DNA of 64,000 bases from Warburgia ugandensis (taxonomy: Eukaryota > Streptophyta > Magnoliopsida > Canellales > Canellaceae): contig CP141137.1 of assembly GCA_035236585.1 (NCBI GenBank), positions 7,580,327 through 7,644,326 of the forward strand, read 5' to 3'. Positions 1 through 13,700 of the stretch are shown here, in pieces; position 1 is the stretch's first letter; each line of letters starts with the position of its first letter. A model generated the notes under the pieces. It was given only the letters and a program-made list of their open reading frames with translations, was not told the DNA's origin and ran no database searches. The translations under genes were made by a program, and so were the position numbers.

Positions 1-2544
1 CCTTTTTCGCAACCTTGTACATTATTTTTAAGTCTTAAGATGACACTGATACTAACAACAAGAGTGCTCCATGGTATTATTCCTTTATAGGTATGGGTGC
101 TCCATCATGTCAGATTGGTGGGCCGATGGCAAGGGTCGCACCCTTGTCAACTTTTTGGTGAACTGTCCAACTGGGACAGTATTTTTGAAATCTGTTGATG
201 GGTCTGCACATGTCAAGAGTGCAAGCCTAATACTTGACATGTTGATGGAGGTGATTGATGAAGTTGGAGAGAACAATGTGATTCAGGTAATAGTTTAAAT
301 TTATATCTATAATTTGTTAAGTATTTTAAATTGCTTATAAGCATATACTGCAAGTTCATCTTATATAATTTGACCTTTTTTGTATTTTAGGTCATAACTG
401 ACAACGCCTCCAACTACGTTGCTTCGGGAAAGGAGTTGATGGTAAGGAGGCCGCATTTATATTGGGCCCCCTATGCAGCTCACTGCATTGATTTGATGTT
501 GGAGGACATAGGAAAATTACCAGTTGTGAAGAAAACTGTGGCAGAAGCTAGGGCGTTGACTGTTTTTATATATAGCCACACACATGTCCTTCATCTTATG
601 AGGAGGTTTACAAAAAAAAGGGATTTGGTCAGACTTGCAGTGACGCGCTTTGCCACCAACTTCTTGAGCCTAGAGAGTATCCACAATTTCAAGACAGAGT
701 TAAGGGCAATGTTCCACTATTCAGAGTGGATGAATAGTAAATGGCCAAAAAGGCCGGAGGGTAGAAGAGCTAAAAAGATTGTATCGCGCACCAGCTTCTA
801 AAACCGCATCCTATTCTGTTTGAAGATTATGGCTCCACTCGTAGAGGTGTTGAGGGTGGTGGATAGTGAGGAAAAGCCAGCGATGGGATACATCTTTGAG
901 GCTATAGTCAGGGCCAAAGCCAAGATTCAAGCCAATCTAGCAGGGGATGAGCGTCAGGCCACTCATGTTTGGGGGATTATCAGCAGTAGATGGAGTTCTC
1001 AGCTTTACCAGCCTATGGATGCAATGGGATATTACCTCAACCCGTCCATCTATTATGACCATGACATTGAAATTGAGCGTAATGGTGATATCAAGAATAG
1101 TTTAATGCATGCCATTAGTAGGTTATATAATGGAGATGAGGCTGACATGGTGATAGATCAAATATCTCTTTATAGACATGCTAGAGGCTTGTTTGGCAAT
1201 GACCTAGCAATACGCAAAAGAAAAACCCTAGCCCCTTGTAAGTATATTTATGTTATCCTATGTTTTAAGTTTTAAGTTTTATTTATTTTTTTAACTTTAA
1301 TTTTTTTCCAAAATGTAGGTGAGTGGTGGATTACCTTTGGGGCTGAAGTCCCACAGCTTCAAATATTCGCCATTAAGGTCCTCTCCCAGATAGGCAATGC
1401 ATCTCCTTGCGAGCGCAACTGGAGTGTCTTCGAGAATGTAAGCTACTTAGATATTAAAATGTAGTACAATACTAGTAATTAGTTATTAGTAATTTAGTAT
1501 AGCATTCATTGTATTCTAAATTTATATTTACTTCTTTTCTTTTCTTTTTTTCCAAATCCAACTAAGAAGAGGAATAGGCTGCACGCTAAGAAATTGAACG
1601 ATCTAGTATTCGTTCAATACAATCAGCGCCTTCGTCGTCGACATGAGGATCGTTTGAAAATGCAAACGTATACAGATCCTATTCTGTTAAGAGAGGTCGA
1701 CGAAAGTGATGAATGGATTGTTCCAGAAGATGCTGGAGATGATCTAGTGCATCAAGGTGATGACCTCACCTGGTTAGATGTTGAGCTTGCTGAAGGATCA
1801 AGTGAACACGATGCTCCATCTACTAGGCAATACCAGAGGCAAGGGAGGGGGCAGAGGGGGAGCCACATTTCTCAATCTCAATCTCAAGCCCATGCTCATC
1901 AATAACCAAATGGGGATATTGGAGAAGAGCAGGGCGATGAGGAGACTGGCGAGGAGGAAGATGTCAACATCTCTCACGGAGATGATTCTGATGATGGTCT
2001 TGATCTTTCTGATGAGGAAGATGAGGTGCAGGAAGATAGCTCTTAAGTCTTAATAATTAACTTTAACATTTGCTTTACTTTATTTACAAAACTATTGTTT
2101 GATTGTTTATTGTTCCCGGATTTACAGGAAGATGAAAATGATGATGAGACCACAGCAGATTGAGGGAGTAATCCCTCCCTGGCTGCTACTCCCTGTTATT
2201 TCATTGTTTATTGTATTTGTATGTTTCTCAAGACTCAACTTACTTCTATGTATATAACTGTATGATTGATTGTTTGATTTAACCTTTAGCTCCTTACTCT
2301 TTCGTCCTTAGGTTATTAGCTTGTTATTGTATTGTTGACAAGTATTTATTCATATCTTTATATTTCTATAATTTTTAATTTTTTTGGATTTTTTTTTACA
2401 ATTTTTTAGATTTATTATGAATTTTTTCTTTTTTAAATATTTAAAATTCTTATTTTTGCCCCTTGATGCCTAGGCGCGCGACTAGTCCCTCTGGGCGCAA
2501 GGCACACCCCTTGTGCCTGGGTGCACCTTGCCCCTGTGACTACA
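1..2544 (+). mobile_element. hAT-superfamily DNA transposon, right part (left end outside window)
   Basis: The stretch carries a decayed hAT transposase gene reading rightwards and ends near 2544 in the terminal block CCTGTGACTACA. Read inward from that end the terminus is TGTAGTCACAGGGGCAAGG, followed by a block rich in GC. The CAGGG core is what hAT ends usually look like. The same terminal sequence occurs at 13131-13817 on a small element without a transposase, which supports it being a transposon end. The 5' end and the left terminal repeat lie before base 1, so the full length and target duplication cannot be judged. If the APC5 gene continues to the left, this element sits in one of its introns. 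Confidence 0.75.
91..2045 (+). pseudogene. hAT transposase (DUF659 + C-terminal dimerisation), decayed and partial
   Basis: The visible product is the C-terminal two thirds of a plant hAT transposase. Exon 91-286 encodes a DUF659-type segment (GCSIMSDWWADGKGRTLVNF). Exon 391 to about 1237 continues with VITDNASNY, the AAHCIDLMLEDIGKLP block and TRFATNFLSLES. Exon 1319-1437 has EWWITFGAEVPQLQ and the hAT dimerisation signature CERNWSVFEN. The last exon from 1567 starts KRNRLHAKKLNDLVFVQYN and runs into an acidic tail. Introns have good GT-AG borders and keep phase. Damage: a frameshift near 790-830, between KKIVS and the IMAPLVEVLRVVD segment, and an in-frame TAA at 1903-1905 after which the acidic tail continues in the same frame to 2045. 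It is therefore probably inactive, unless sequencing error explains the breaks. The N-terminal zinc-finger part would lie outside the window. Confidence 0.85.
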
Positions 2545-2589
2545 TAGAATAAGACAAGGGGGCATAAACACAAAGCTTGAGTTTTTGAG

Positions 2590-3310
2590 ATGATAAAGAG
2601 TCTAAAAGATTTAAAATTAGCCAAATTAAGACTGAATATATGGAATGTAATTTTAGCAAGGAGAGGAGTGGGTGGGAAGCACCAGCAATGATTAATAATC
2701 ATGAAGTACCTTAAAAAGACCACTTTCGATATTTGGGATGGATAATTCATTAGAGAGGAGAGATTGAGAGGGATGTTACCTAAAGAATCTAGGCTAGTTG
2801 GAACAAATAGAGATGTGTCTTTGGAATTTTGTGTGATTGGCAAGCACCACTCAAACTAAAAGGAAAATTCAATAGGATGGAGTTAAGGCAGGACATGCTC
2901 TATAGATTAGAGTGCTAGGCAGTTAAGGAACAACAGATACATAGGATGAGCATAGCCAAAATGAGGATGTTGAGATGGATAAGTAGCGAGACAAGAAAAG
3001 ATAGAATTAAAAATGAAACATTAAAAGAAAGTTAGGAGTAGCACCTGTAGGTAACAAGATGAGAGAGGATAGACTTAGATGGTTTGGACATGTCCAATGG
3101 AGACCGAAAACGGCACTGGTTAGGAGTGAGTTGATCCAAGTTGAAGTATCTAAAAGTACAAGGGGAAGGCCCAAAAGGACTTGGTTAGAAGTGGTGTAAA
3201 AAGATTTTAAAACTCTTAGACTTAATGAAACAATGCCACTTGATAGAGATGAATGGAGGAACAAGATTCGTGTAGTCGACCCCTAATTGGGATAAGGCTT
3301 TGATGATGAT
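2590..3310 (+). mobile_element. RTE-type LINE, 3' fragment, decayed
   Basis: Broken frames encode the C-terminal part of an RTE-like reverse transcriptase: a [14 protein letters not shown] segment, LKLKGKFNRM, the MRMLRW stretch and a frameshifted [13 protein letters not shown]-like region. It ends with the family 3' tail CCTAATTGGGATAAGG followed by TTGATGATGAT. It aligns by eye with the longer copies at 32843-36384 and 40566-43646 but carries many stops, so it is an old 5'-truncated insertion. It starts about 45 bases after the hAT end. I could not define a target-site duplication. Confidence 0.8.
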
Positions 3311-3750
3311 ACATATATGGTGGTGGACCACTTATTAATGCTAGAAGAGACTGCTTAGTAGTTGGATCTACCTTTCTCTTCCTCAATCCAACATATCATG
3401 CACTATTAACATGAGTGAGTTCATCAATTGAACTTGGACCAAACACTTATGAGGCACCATGTAGTTTGCACTGTATCAGAAGTTTTCATCTAATGAAAGT
3501 CTATCCTTTTCAAATCATGGGCACATGAACCTAGAGACAAAAGAGATGCAGATTAGGCAGGCTCGACTATTAATCACAGGTGTACCTCCTACTATCATCC
3601 CCTCATCAAGGTAATCTCATTAGCTGAAATGAAAAGTTGGTGTCGGATAAGGATTTTGTTCTAAAGATCTGGTACACAGTCACTGTTCCTCCAAATGCAG
3701 GCAGCAGCAGAATTGTGGATCAACTATTAATTTGCCCCAATGGATACCAT

Positions 3751-3900
3751 CATCATCATCATCATCATCAAGACCTTATCCTAATTAAGGGTCGGCCACA
3801 TGAATCTTATTCCTCCATTCCACTCTAGTAAATACCATGGTTTCATTTAGTCCCAAAGTTTTTAAATCTTTCCTCACAACTTCTATCCACGTTCTTTTGG
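3751..3900 (-). mobile_element. RTE LINE, 150-bp 3' stub with perfect target duplication
   Basis: Only the last 150 bases of the RTE family are present, in minus orientation, beginning on the plus strand with (ATC)n then AAGACCTTATCC. The insertion is bracketed by an exact 17-bp direct repeat, GCCCCAATGGATACCAT, at 3734-3750 and 3901-3917. This proves a target-primed insertion with extreme 5' truncation. Confidence 0.9.
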
Positions 3901-4174
3901 GCCCCAATGGATACCATTAGAAGCAAACATAATCATATGGCTTGCAATTGCTATCATCAATTTGACTTCCATTCTCTCTACTAGAACCTACTTTTACTCA
4001 ATTGCACATGCCTAAAGATTGCATATAGAGACTATGGGCTCCAAAAAGACAAAGATTATCATTGAGAGATAAACTAGTGAATTAGTTGGAGAACTCTCAA
4101 ATCTCAATTTTTAAATGTAAAAACGGTTATAGGTTAGAGTTAGCTAATTCAAACCCATAGTGGCAACAGCAATG

Positions 4175-4352
4175 AAGGGGAGCCTTGGCGCAACAGTAGA
4201 GTTGTCATTGTGTAACCTAGAGATCATGGGTTCGAGGCATGGAAACAAATTCTTGCAAAAATACAAGGTAAGGTTGCTATAAACCCTTTGTAATCCGTCC
4301 CTTCTTCGGAACCGGCATATGTGAGCTTCATGCACCAAGCTGCCCTTTTTTT
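4175..4352 (+). mobile_element. Au-type SINE, full length
   Basis: This tRNA-derived SINE begins AGGGGAGCCTTGGCGCAAC, has a B-box-like GGGTTCGAGGC, and ends GCTGCCC followed by a T run, which matches the plant Au SINE family. It is flanked by a 16-bp direct repeat at 4159-4174 and 4353-4368 (AGTGGCAACAGCAATG with two mismatches on the right). Confidence 0.9.
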
Positions 4353-4732
4353 AGTGGCAACATCATTGCACAGGAGTTTCTCCTGAGAAACTTTTAACAT
4401 ATTTCTTGATTTTATCAAGGAAAACAAATAAACAAGACTGTGACTTTGTTAAGAAAGAAACCAAATAAATATGAATAAATAGTAAAGCTAAAAAATATTA
4501 GAATAACATCCCAAAACAATCAGAAATCTTTGAAATATTCAAATAACACTACATTTCCTAAACATCAAACAAAAATGCCAGTGTGGACTGCTAGAGTGTT
4601 TTTCTATCTTAAAGAACAAAAGATAGGTCATGCTGAACTTGTAAGATAAGAGCTCAAAGAAAAGAAAACTTTTTGGTGTGAAAAATCAAAGCTTAAGGAG
4701 ACAACAAGTTTCAAAGCCAGCATCATGCGTAC

Positions 4733-7700
4733 TTGTTGGGAAATCCAGACTGCTTCAGTTAGGGCCTGTACAATAGCAAGCACAACAATTAGTGTGGTAA
4801 TGCATAATGAGGAAAATTAATAAATTATGTGTAAACAAGAGGACTCGCAGAGATTTTTTTATAAAAGTCCTTGTCATAATTACCTCCAGAGCTTGCTTAG
4901 AATGGCCAAAATGACGATGCATGTTTCCCAAGCATAGTAAAGCAGTCTGATACCTTCCAAGAGAAAAACCAGATGGTGAAGAATGTGAAGCGGTCTCAAT
5001 TCCTTCCATCCCTGCACTTTAGGACGGAACTATTAAATTAGCTTCTTTCATTCACATAAGATAAAAGCATGTATCATACTCTAGAGAGATCCTGTAGTAG
5101 GTACGATGATAGTTCACACACTAAAAATAAAACTCTTGCTGATGAAATGTAAAAGCAATAGCAAAGATGAATATCAATTAGTAACAAAAGAGTCAAATGG
5201 AAAACCCAAAGCATAATATTTATACAGACAAAAGGACCATTAACATCATGCACACTGAAATTGCATATAACATGGCACAAAGATGTCTAAGTCAAAACAA
5301 GGTCATGAGTCATGAACTAATGAGATTATGACAGATTTACCCACTGCCATTCGATTTTACATAGATGCAATTTAAAAAATCTTTTCATTATACTAAACAA
5401 AGCATCTTAGATAATAGTAGTAATTCAAATCATATATTGTATCAGGCACATGAACACTCTCATAGCTGTTATTAATGGTATCTGAGTATAGTGAGTAAAG
5501 TCAGCATATCAACAAGCAGCCGAGCACTCATGTTAATCACTTTACTTTCAGAGATCAATTTCATGTAGTCCTGCCCCATCCATCTGTTGAAGGAATCACA
5601 GACAATTAGCATGTTTTAAGAACTGAAGTTACTGAACAATGATTAACCAAAACAGTCTCAGTGCCATTCTAAACTAGATTGACCATATATCAAAGTAGTT
5701 GAAAACAGTATACAAAAAAGCTATCCAACTCTAAATAAATAAGTGAAGGGACATGAACAAGATTGAGAATGTGAGATGATGAGCGCTGGCAGAGGATACC
5801 AAGGTGTGTATAGCTGAGACAAGACTTCTGGTAAGTAATTTGACTTTGAATTGATATTCAATCCTCAATCCAACTCAGGAAGTTAGAAGAATCAAGACAT
5901 TGGACTGCTAACAAGGCAGTGTTATTTCTTTCTACTTTTTTTATTTTACATCTAATTTAAGATTTTATTAACTAGTTCGTTAAGTTTTCAACTTCCTCAT
6001 TCTGATAAGTTGTGACATATTAATTAGAAGCTCTCTAGTAGCAAATTTTCAAACAGCACTGCATAAAGTGTTTACAGGAGTTTCAAGACCTTATATGAGA
6101 ATCACTTGCTTTGCCCAAAACAGTCTGGTCCTTTACATTATAGGCAGAAACATGGCCTACTCCTGCCAAATTAGCCAAAACCACAAAATCGGCAGGTTCA
6201 GTCCAGTTTTTACAACAACAGAGGCAGAGCAAGAGTCTCATTAGTTAAAGTCCCTCATTTGATTTTATTAAAGCACAAATCTGTTTACTTTGATTCCTTG
6301 GACCAGGATCGAGTAAAATCAGATCAAACAATCAAAGCAGAGAGTGAAAGTCTGATCAAACAATGGATCATAACTGGAGCACATTTGTTGATAGACATAT
6401 CAACAATCACCACTGACGAAGTAAAAAGGAACTTTCTGACCTTAACACATATTCAATAAAGTTGACATATTTGGAAGAAACCCTTCATCCTTGTAGGAGT
6501 GTATAGACATAAAATTGATTCTCTAAAAGATCTATGAAGTCCCTCTTTCACTATCATTTTGTGCTTCAAATTTTCATGCAACATTTCGTAACTTCAAATC
6601 TAATTTTCACAGTTGAACATAGTAGATTTATATTGATGTAGGTCATATGTCTGTAAATCAAGAAAAACACTTCACGAAATGGAAAAATAATGTGAAAAGA
6701 TGAGGTTCAGTGCATTCATATATACAGCGGTACAAAATGGACTATCTGTCACCCATAACGATTGATGAAACTTGTTGCAGCCTCACATCTATTGATGAAT
6801 CATACAATACACAGAGCTGCTATGGAATAATAAACCTTGATCGGGGCCAGATATCAAATCAAACCTCACTGACACTGATCATATGCAGAAAACTGTACCA
6901 GTTTCATCCATACTCAGGATCATGGTAACCAGAAAACATACTTTTAGCATCATTAACAGCCAAATCTTATATGGTTTTTACCTATAATGAATTTCTCTTA
7001 TCTCTATTTGCTTTATGGTCTACTTCATGCAAATTTTTACTAATAGTATACAGTCAAGACTATGTTGTCTCTGCCCCAATCCACATTCCTTTTTTCGTCC
7101 AAAACAGACCATACTGGGGCACCAGCAGTACCAGTGTTCCGCTGCAAAAGAATGCAAAATGGGTGTGTTTCAAATCTAGATTGTCTTTAGAAAAAAAGGG
7201 AATTTGCAAAGTAGCAAAACTCATCAGAGGAATGTTTGGTTGTTTTAACCCTCACAATCTATTGCTGCATGCAATTACTTTAAAATCCTCTTAGACATAT
7301 CAACCAAGGAGGAACATGGGGTCAAAATTATCAAGCACGGCTTTCTGCCATTTTTTAGTTTCTGATTTTGGCCAGGACAACAAACACAGAGCACCACCAG
7401 CACTCGCTGGAACGACCAGAACAAACACTACTTAACTGACAATTAATTGACATATATGATTTATTTTTGAAAAGAATGGAAATGAAATGACAACTAATAC
7501 CGGACATATAAGATATGTCAGTTCCACATTATCTTTGATGAATATGGCATTGTTTTTTTATTAATGGTGATCCAACTTGACCCATGACATTGTGGCTGTA
7601 ATCCAGAGGACCTTGCAACTTGAGTAGTCATCGTTATTAACAAGAAAAAACAATGACTATGACATCATCAGAGAAATTACTTTCCACTTCTGAAGAAAAG

Positions 7701-10700
7701 AAAAACTGACATATTTCATGGTTATTATGAATTACAAGCAAAATCCATAACATAAAAATCAACCAACACATCACAGCTTATAATAGGTCAGGGCAACCAG
7801 AAGCCCAAGAAAGAGACCAACCTTCACATGGGCTCAGGCTACTTCATGGTTACATGCGTTAGGATGGCCCTGTTTACCAGGCCCAAGTTACAATAGAGTG
7901 ATGCTTGGTTTTACATGATTATACAAGAAATGTTACCTAACTCCTCCTCTACTATATAGTAAGATATGACACTTGTGCACATATATGCACAACTACTTTA
8001 CTAGTTAGATACTCTCCTAATGTCTCATTATTCAATCCATGGGAGTCCTAACAACCATTCCTAATTGTAGATCAACACACTAATTATAACAACAATATTA
8101 TATAGCAAAGCTGCCTTAAACTTCCAAAAACTATTACTATAACCAAAATGTCAACTTCAAAGACCACCTATATTTGCTCTTCACTACCTCACCTCTCCAC
8201 AAGCTGCTAGTATTCTCTTTGATCATTGACAAGCCTACACTTATCACTTGCCCACTACTCTTTGAGATACATAGAACAAAAGAAAAGTGCAGCCCATGCA
8301 ATTGGGATCAGGGAAAGGGGCAGACCACAAAGGGCCTTTGTTTATTTTATTGATGAGATCTAGAATTGGATGATACATACATATTGAAGAGGAAGTGATG
8401 CTGTAGATTATTCAAAAAAGCCTTGAGAAAGTTGGCAACCTAAGCACAAGTTCAATCATCATCATCATCAAAGCCTTATCCCAATATGGGATCGGCTACA
8501 CCGAATCTTGTTCCATTCCCCTCCATCAATTGTCGTGGCTTCATTTAGTCCAAGAGTTTTTAAATCTTTTCTTACCACGTCCTTTGGGCCTCGCCCTTGC
8601 CCTTTTATAACCTTCAATTTGAATCAACTCACTCCTAACTGGTGTCGTTTTCAGTCTATATTGCACATGTCCAAGTCTACCCTCCTTCATCTTGTTACCT
8701 ATTAGTGCTCTCCTATGTTTAATCTAATGTTTTCATTTCTAATTCTATACTTCTTGTCTTGCTACTCATCGATCTCAACATTCTCATTTCGGCTACGCTC
8801 ATCCTATGCACAAGTTGTTCCTTAAGATCCAAAAGGCATAGGCGGCATTACAACCATCCTGTAGAATTTTCCTTTTAGTTTGAGTGACACCGCAGATCAC
8901 ACAAAACTTCAGAGGCACATCCCCATTTGTTCCAGCTCACCTGAATTCTCTAGGTAACATCCCTCTCAATCTCTCCACATTCATGAATTATCGATCCCAA
9001 GTATAGAAGGAGATCTTGTTGGGGAACTTCTTGGTTATCAATATTTACTGGTGCTTCTCTCCCACTCCTCTCCTTGTTAAATTGACTACCATATATTGTC
9101 TTAGTTTTGCTATTTTTAAATCCTTTACACTATAGTATCCCTCCATAACTCTAGCTTTGTATTTACGCCCTCCCTTGTCTTTTCTATCAAAACTACATCA
9201 TCTGCATATATCATGCGCCACGGAATCTTTTCTTACAAATGTTTTGTTAACTCATTCATAACTAACATGAAAAGGTACAGGCTTAATTCCGATACTTGGT
9301 TCAATCATATATTGATAGGGAAATCATCGCTCTCTCAGCTAGTGGTCCTAATATTTGTTATCACTCCCTCATAAATATCCTTAATTATGAATATATACCC
9401 TCGTGAAACCCCTTTCTTGCCCAACACCCACCATATTAACTCTCTCTGAACCCTATCATAAGCGTTTTCTAAGTCAATAAAGACCATTTGGAGGTCCTTC
9501 CTTCTCTCTCTATATTTTTCCATCAATCACTCTTTCCCAAAGTTTCATGGTATGGCTCATAAGTTTGATCATACAATAATTAGTGCAACTTTGTTTGTCT
9601 CATTTATTCTTATAAATTGGTATGATAAATCTTTTCCTCCATTCATCTGCCATTTTCTTCGATTTTATAGTCTTGTTAAACAATTTTGTTAGCCAAACTA
9701 CTCCAGTATCTTCCATACACTTCCAAACCTCTATTGGTATACCGTCGTGTCCCAGGGCCTTTCCTGATTTCATCATTTTCAAGGCCTCTCTCATTTCAAG
9801 TATCTAGATCCTCATCGTATCTATATAGTCCAACGTTATTTAGGTTTGCAATTCTTTCAATCTTTATATTCTCAGAACATTTGTAATTTACCAATTTTTG
9901 AAAGTGGCTTTCCCACTCTTGATCTTGTCATCTTTAACTAGTACCCTTTGGTCATCACTTTTAATTTATTTAACATGGTCTAAGTCCTTACACTTCTTTT
10001 GCAAGTTTGAAAACATCTTTCTCACCTTCTATTGATCCTAATCTATTATTGAGATATCATACACCTTGAGTTGAGCATCACTTTCTACCATCTTAGCGAC
10101 CTTTTTAGCATTCTTATATTGCTCAAAGTTTTCGTTATTTTTAGTCCTTTGCCATGCTTTAAAACAAAAATATTCTCTTTAATAACTTTTTGCACTTTTT
10201 TACTCCACCACCAAATTTACTTTATTGGTTGCCTTTTACCCTTAGATACTCCTAGAACATCTTTTGCCAAAGAAAGTAACATATCTTTAGTATCCAACAG
10301 CAAGACCAAGAAACAAGAAAGAACAAAATAATATTTTTTTAAATGGGTAGAATAAGAGCCAAACCATTATTCACTTTTTCATGTTGCCTGTAGTATCCAA
10401 CAACTTGTGATCATTGACTCAAGTTGTGCTCGGGTGAAGCTGCATAATATCAACTTGTGCTTGGAACAGTCTAGGTTTGTGTTTAAAATCTTAAAAAGTA
10501 GCTCTACTTGATCCACTACCCAAGTATACGAAACCTAGATTTCAGAATGAGTACTATTTAGCAATATATCTCTTCAAATTAATAGAACCAGTCAATAAGA
10601 CAACAAAACACAATATTAAACAACCAAGACCACGTAGAAAGGAGAATAGACCACCAAATATTTACCTGTAATCAAAATAGCAATGAAGGTTTTCCATAGC

Positions 10701-13700
10701 AGCAATATAGTCTTCATGGTAAAGACTATTCAGGTACCGTAAGTAGTGGATCTGCCCAGGAATTAAGTGAGCTCAAAAGCAAAATAGCATCATATTAGCT
10801 TTAAAGTAACACAAGCTGCAGTCACGAAGCTCCCGCATATGCGGGGTCTGAGAAAGGGGCGGACCACAAGGGTCTATAGCATGCAGCCTTACCTTGCATT
10901 TTTGCAAGAGGATGTTTCCACACCTCAAACCTATGACCTCAAGGTCACATGACGACAACTCTACTGTTGCGCCAAGTTTCCCTTCTAAGCTGCAGTCTAA
11001 TATTCCATATACAAAAGCAGCAAAGAACAACCACATCAAGTACCCAAGTCTACAACTTACACGATGCAGCTCTGGAGCTAGCTTCTGTAGCTGCATTATG
11101 ATAGCTTCAAATGGATTCAAAGGAAAGGAGCTTCCATGCCTAGGACAAAGAGAAAGCCTCATTTTTATGTTGCAGAATATATTTCAACTGATAAAGTAGT
11201 GATCAAGTCTCTTACTGCTCAATTAGATCAGCTTGCTCCCTCAGGTACCCCTGTACTTGCCAGTTTGTACGTAAGAACAGGCCTTCACTGTTTGGCGAAT
11301 CATTTGAAGGGCAGACAAAGTCATTGTGCAGTACCATATCATCATTATTTTTGAACTCAGAGTGAGTACAAACCTGGATATCTGCAGGTTCAGACCAACC
11401 TTCTCAATTACTTTGATAGTAGTGGACATCATTCAAGACAGCACAGGTCACATAAGAAGCAATTAATATGAAAACAAATTATAAAACTGTAGTATATAGA
11501 AATCTTACGAGAATGATTCAATCTGGTTCATCATCATCATCAAGACCTTATCCCAATTAGACACTGGTAAATTTCACAAGGCCAATTAAATGCCTTATTC
11601 CAAACAGATGAGCTCCAGCTAAATTTCCAAAGAACTATGTAATCTCAGACACAGAAAATGTGTCTGTTGAGATGAATATTAATTATGAACTGTAGATAAA
11701 TCAAAAGTTCAACACCTACCAAGAATTAATAAGGTGTCACTCAAAATTTCAGAAACCGGCCACACAATCAGGTCCTGTGTGGGGCCTTACATGTGAAGCT
11801 GAAAGAAAATGCGTGGCAATTGACCCAGGTCATTCATTAGAGGCCACCTCACAGATGTAGCCAACTAGGCCCATTAAGGCTGACATTTGCAGACTACTGG
11901 TAGCAGAATGACAGAAATGAAATATAATAGGTGCATCTATGACATAGCTGAGCTACCTTTTCTATAGGTAAGCTGGTTTGAGTGCACAGGCATGTGGTTC
12001 TGCTACAGAGCACATTCTCATACAGGCTCAAGCCCAACAGATATAGCTGACTGACCAATTACTAGAGATCCAAATCAAAAAACAACTGAAGAGCAATAGC
12101 AGGCTGAGCTAAAGAGAAACGAAACAGAATAAACAGCAATCAAGACCAAACAAGCAAATGGTCTATTATGCTGAAAACTTAAATTAATGTCCAGAAAACT
12201 TTGAACAATGTCTTTTGGCTTTGATTTATGCAACCTTGATCATGGCACATGGAATTATTTCTGAGGACCAGCATATTACACTAGGACACCTCCACATACT
12301 GAAATTTTTGGTTTGCGGGTGGAACTCATTAGCTAAATAAACATCAGCCCACATAATCCATGATTTTCAGTGCTTTGCATAAATGGTGGTACAGAGACAA
12401 TTTCGGATGAGGAAAAACGTTTCCCAACTATTCATTTCATGCTATGACGCATCTGCAAGGTTCTCAGTCATGCCATCTGCAAAGTCAATAAGTCTATTGA
12501 ATCTATTGATCCATGCCACCTCAGGCAACCCATGTAGAATTAACCAGGAGACTCCATATCCTGTGAAATCAAAAGACCTATGAAGTTTTTCCAAATTTAC
12601 AATGACATATGGCTCTAGATGCATTTGCCTCAGATGGTCGAATGCAACTTCAGGTTTTCTACAAAACAGTAACCGATCATAATTCTATTATTTCTTTCTT
12701 TGCAGTATTTTGGTTAAGAAAAAGAGGAAATCTGAGGCTACAACTTCATTTGTCCTTTTTCTTTCAAATACATGCATGTGTATTTTCAGAAACTGAACAT
12801 ATTTTATGCAAAAACCATGTTTTTCATTCTCTTACTTAGAGTTCCTGTTTTCAGCTATTTACCTGTGCAGGTTTCTTCTGCTATTGCTTTTCATTCACTT
12901 TTATTGAAAGTGACATATCTAGTTTTTTTCTTTATTATCAAATGCTTCAACGAATACATCCAAGACTTGGCACTGATTTGACTCAGATTCCTTGTATGCG
13001 CCATTGTAAAGTCATGACATATATCACTCACTTAGCATATACTAGGAAAACCAAAACACTCAATGGTAGTTCAAAACTTGAGATGGAGTTGAGCTTGTTA
13101 TGCATGCACTCTTTTGACACTGTAGAGCAATGTAGTCACAGGTGCAAGGCACACCCAGGAGCAAGGGGTACGACATGCGCCTGGAGGGACTAGGCGTGCC
13201 TAGTCGCCAACTTATTTCCTAGGCGGAAAATTTAAAAATTAATTATACATTAACTTATATAATATACATAATATATAATATAAGTTAGAATTTTTTTATA
13301 AAGAGGGGGCCAGAATTGATAATGGCACCCCCCTTCTTAAAAATAAAAAAGAGCCAAGTCTGATCTGGCAAAGGAAATGAGAAAAACCCGAGAGAGAGAG
13401 AGAAGGAGGAGGAGGAGGAAGAGAAGAGAGAGAGAGAGAGAAGGGAGAGAAACTAATGCTCCACCCCCTCCTCATGGCCATTTTCACGGGCAAAAACGGT
13501 GGAGAACAAAAGGTCAACAATCAAGTTTGGGGAACAGATGATCGTCACACGGAAAACTGTTTTCAACAAAATCTGCATTTCCCTTTCCCCTCCTGCTCCT
13601 CTCTTACCTGTGCCCATTGACAAAGTAAAATCGATGACCAACAATTGCAGATCCATACGATGCCTGGAACCCGGGGAGCAAAAGTCACTAAGCACGCCAG

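Noticed and set aside
10773..11162. A 129-codon minus-strand open frame as one protein
   Set aside because: It is APC5 exon 11061-11139 read through into an intron and a SINE; splice signals at both exon ends show the true limits.
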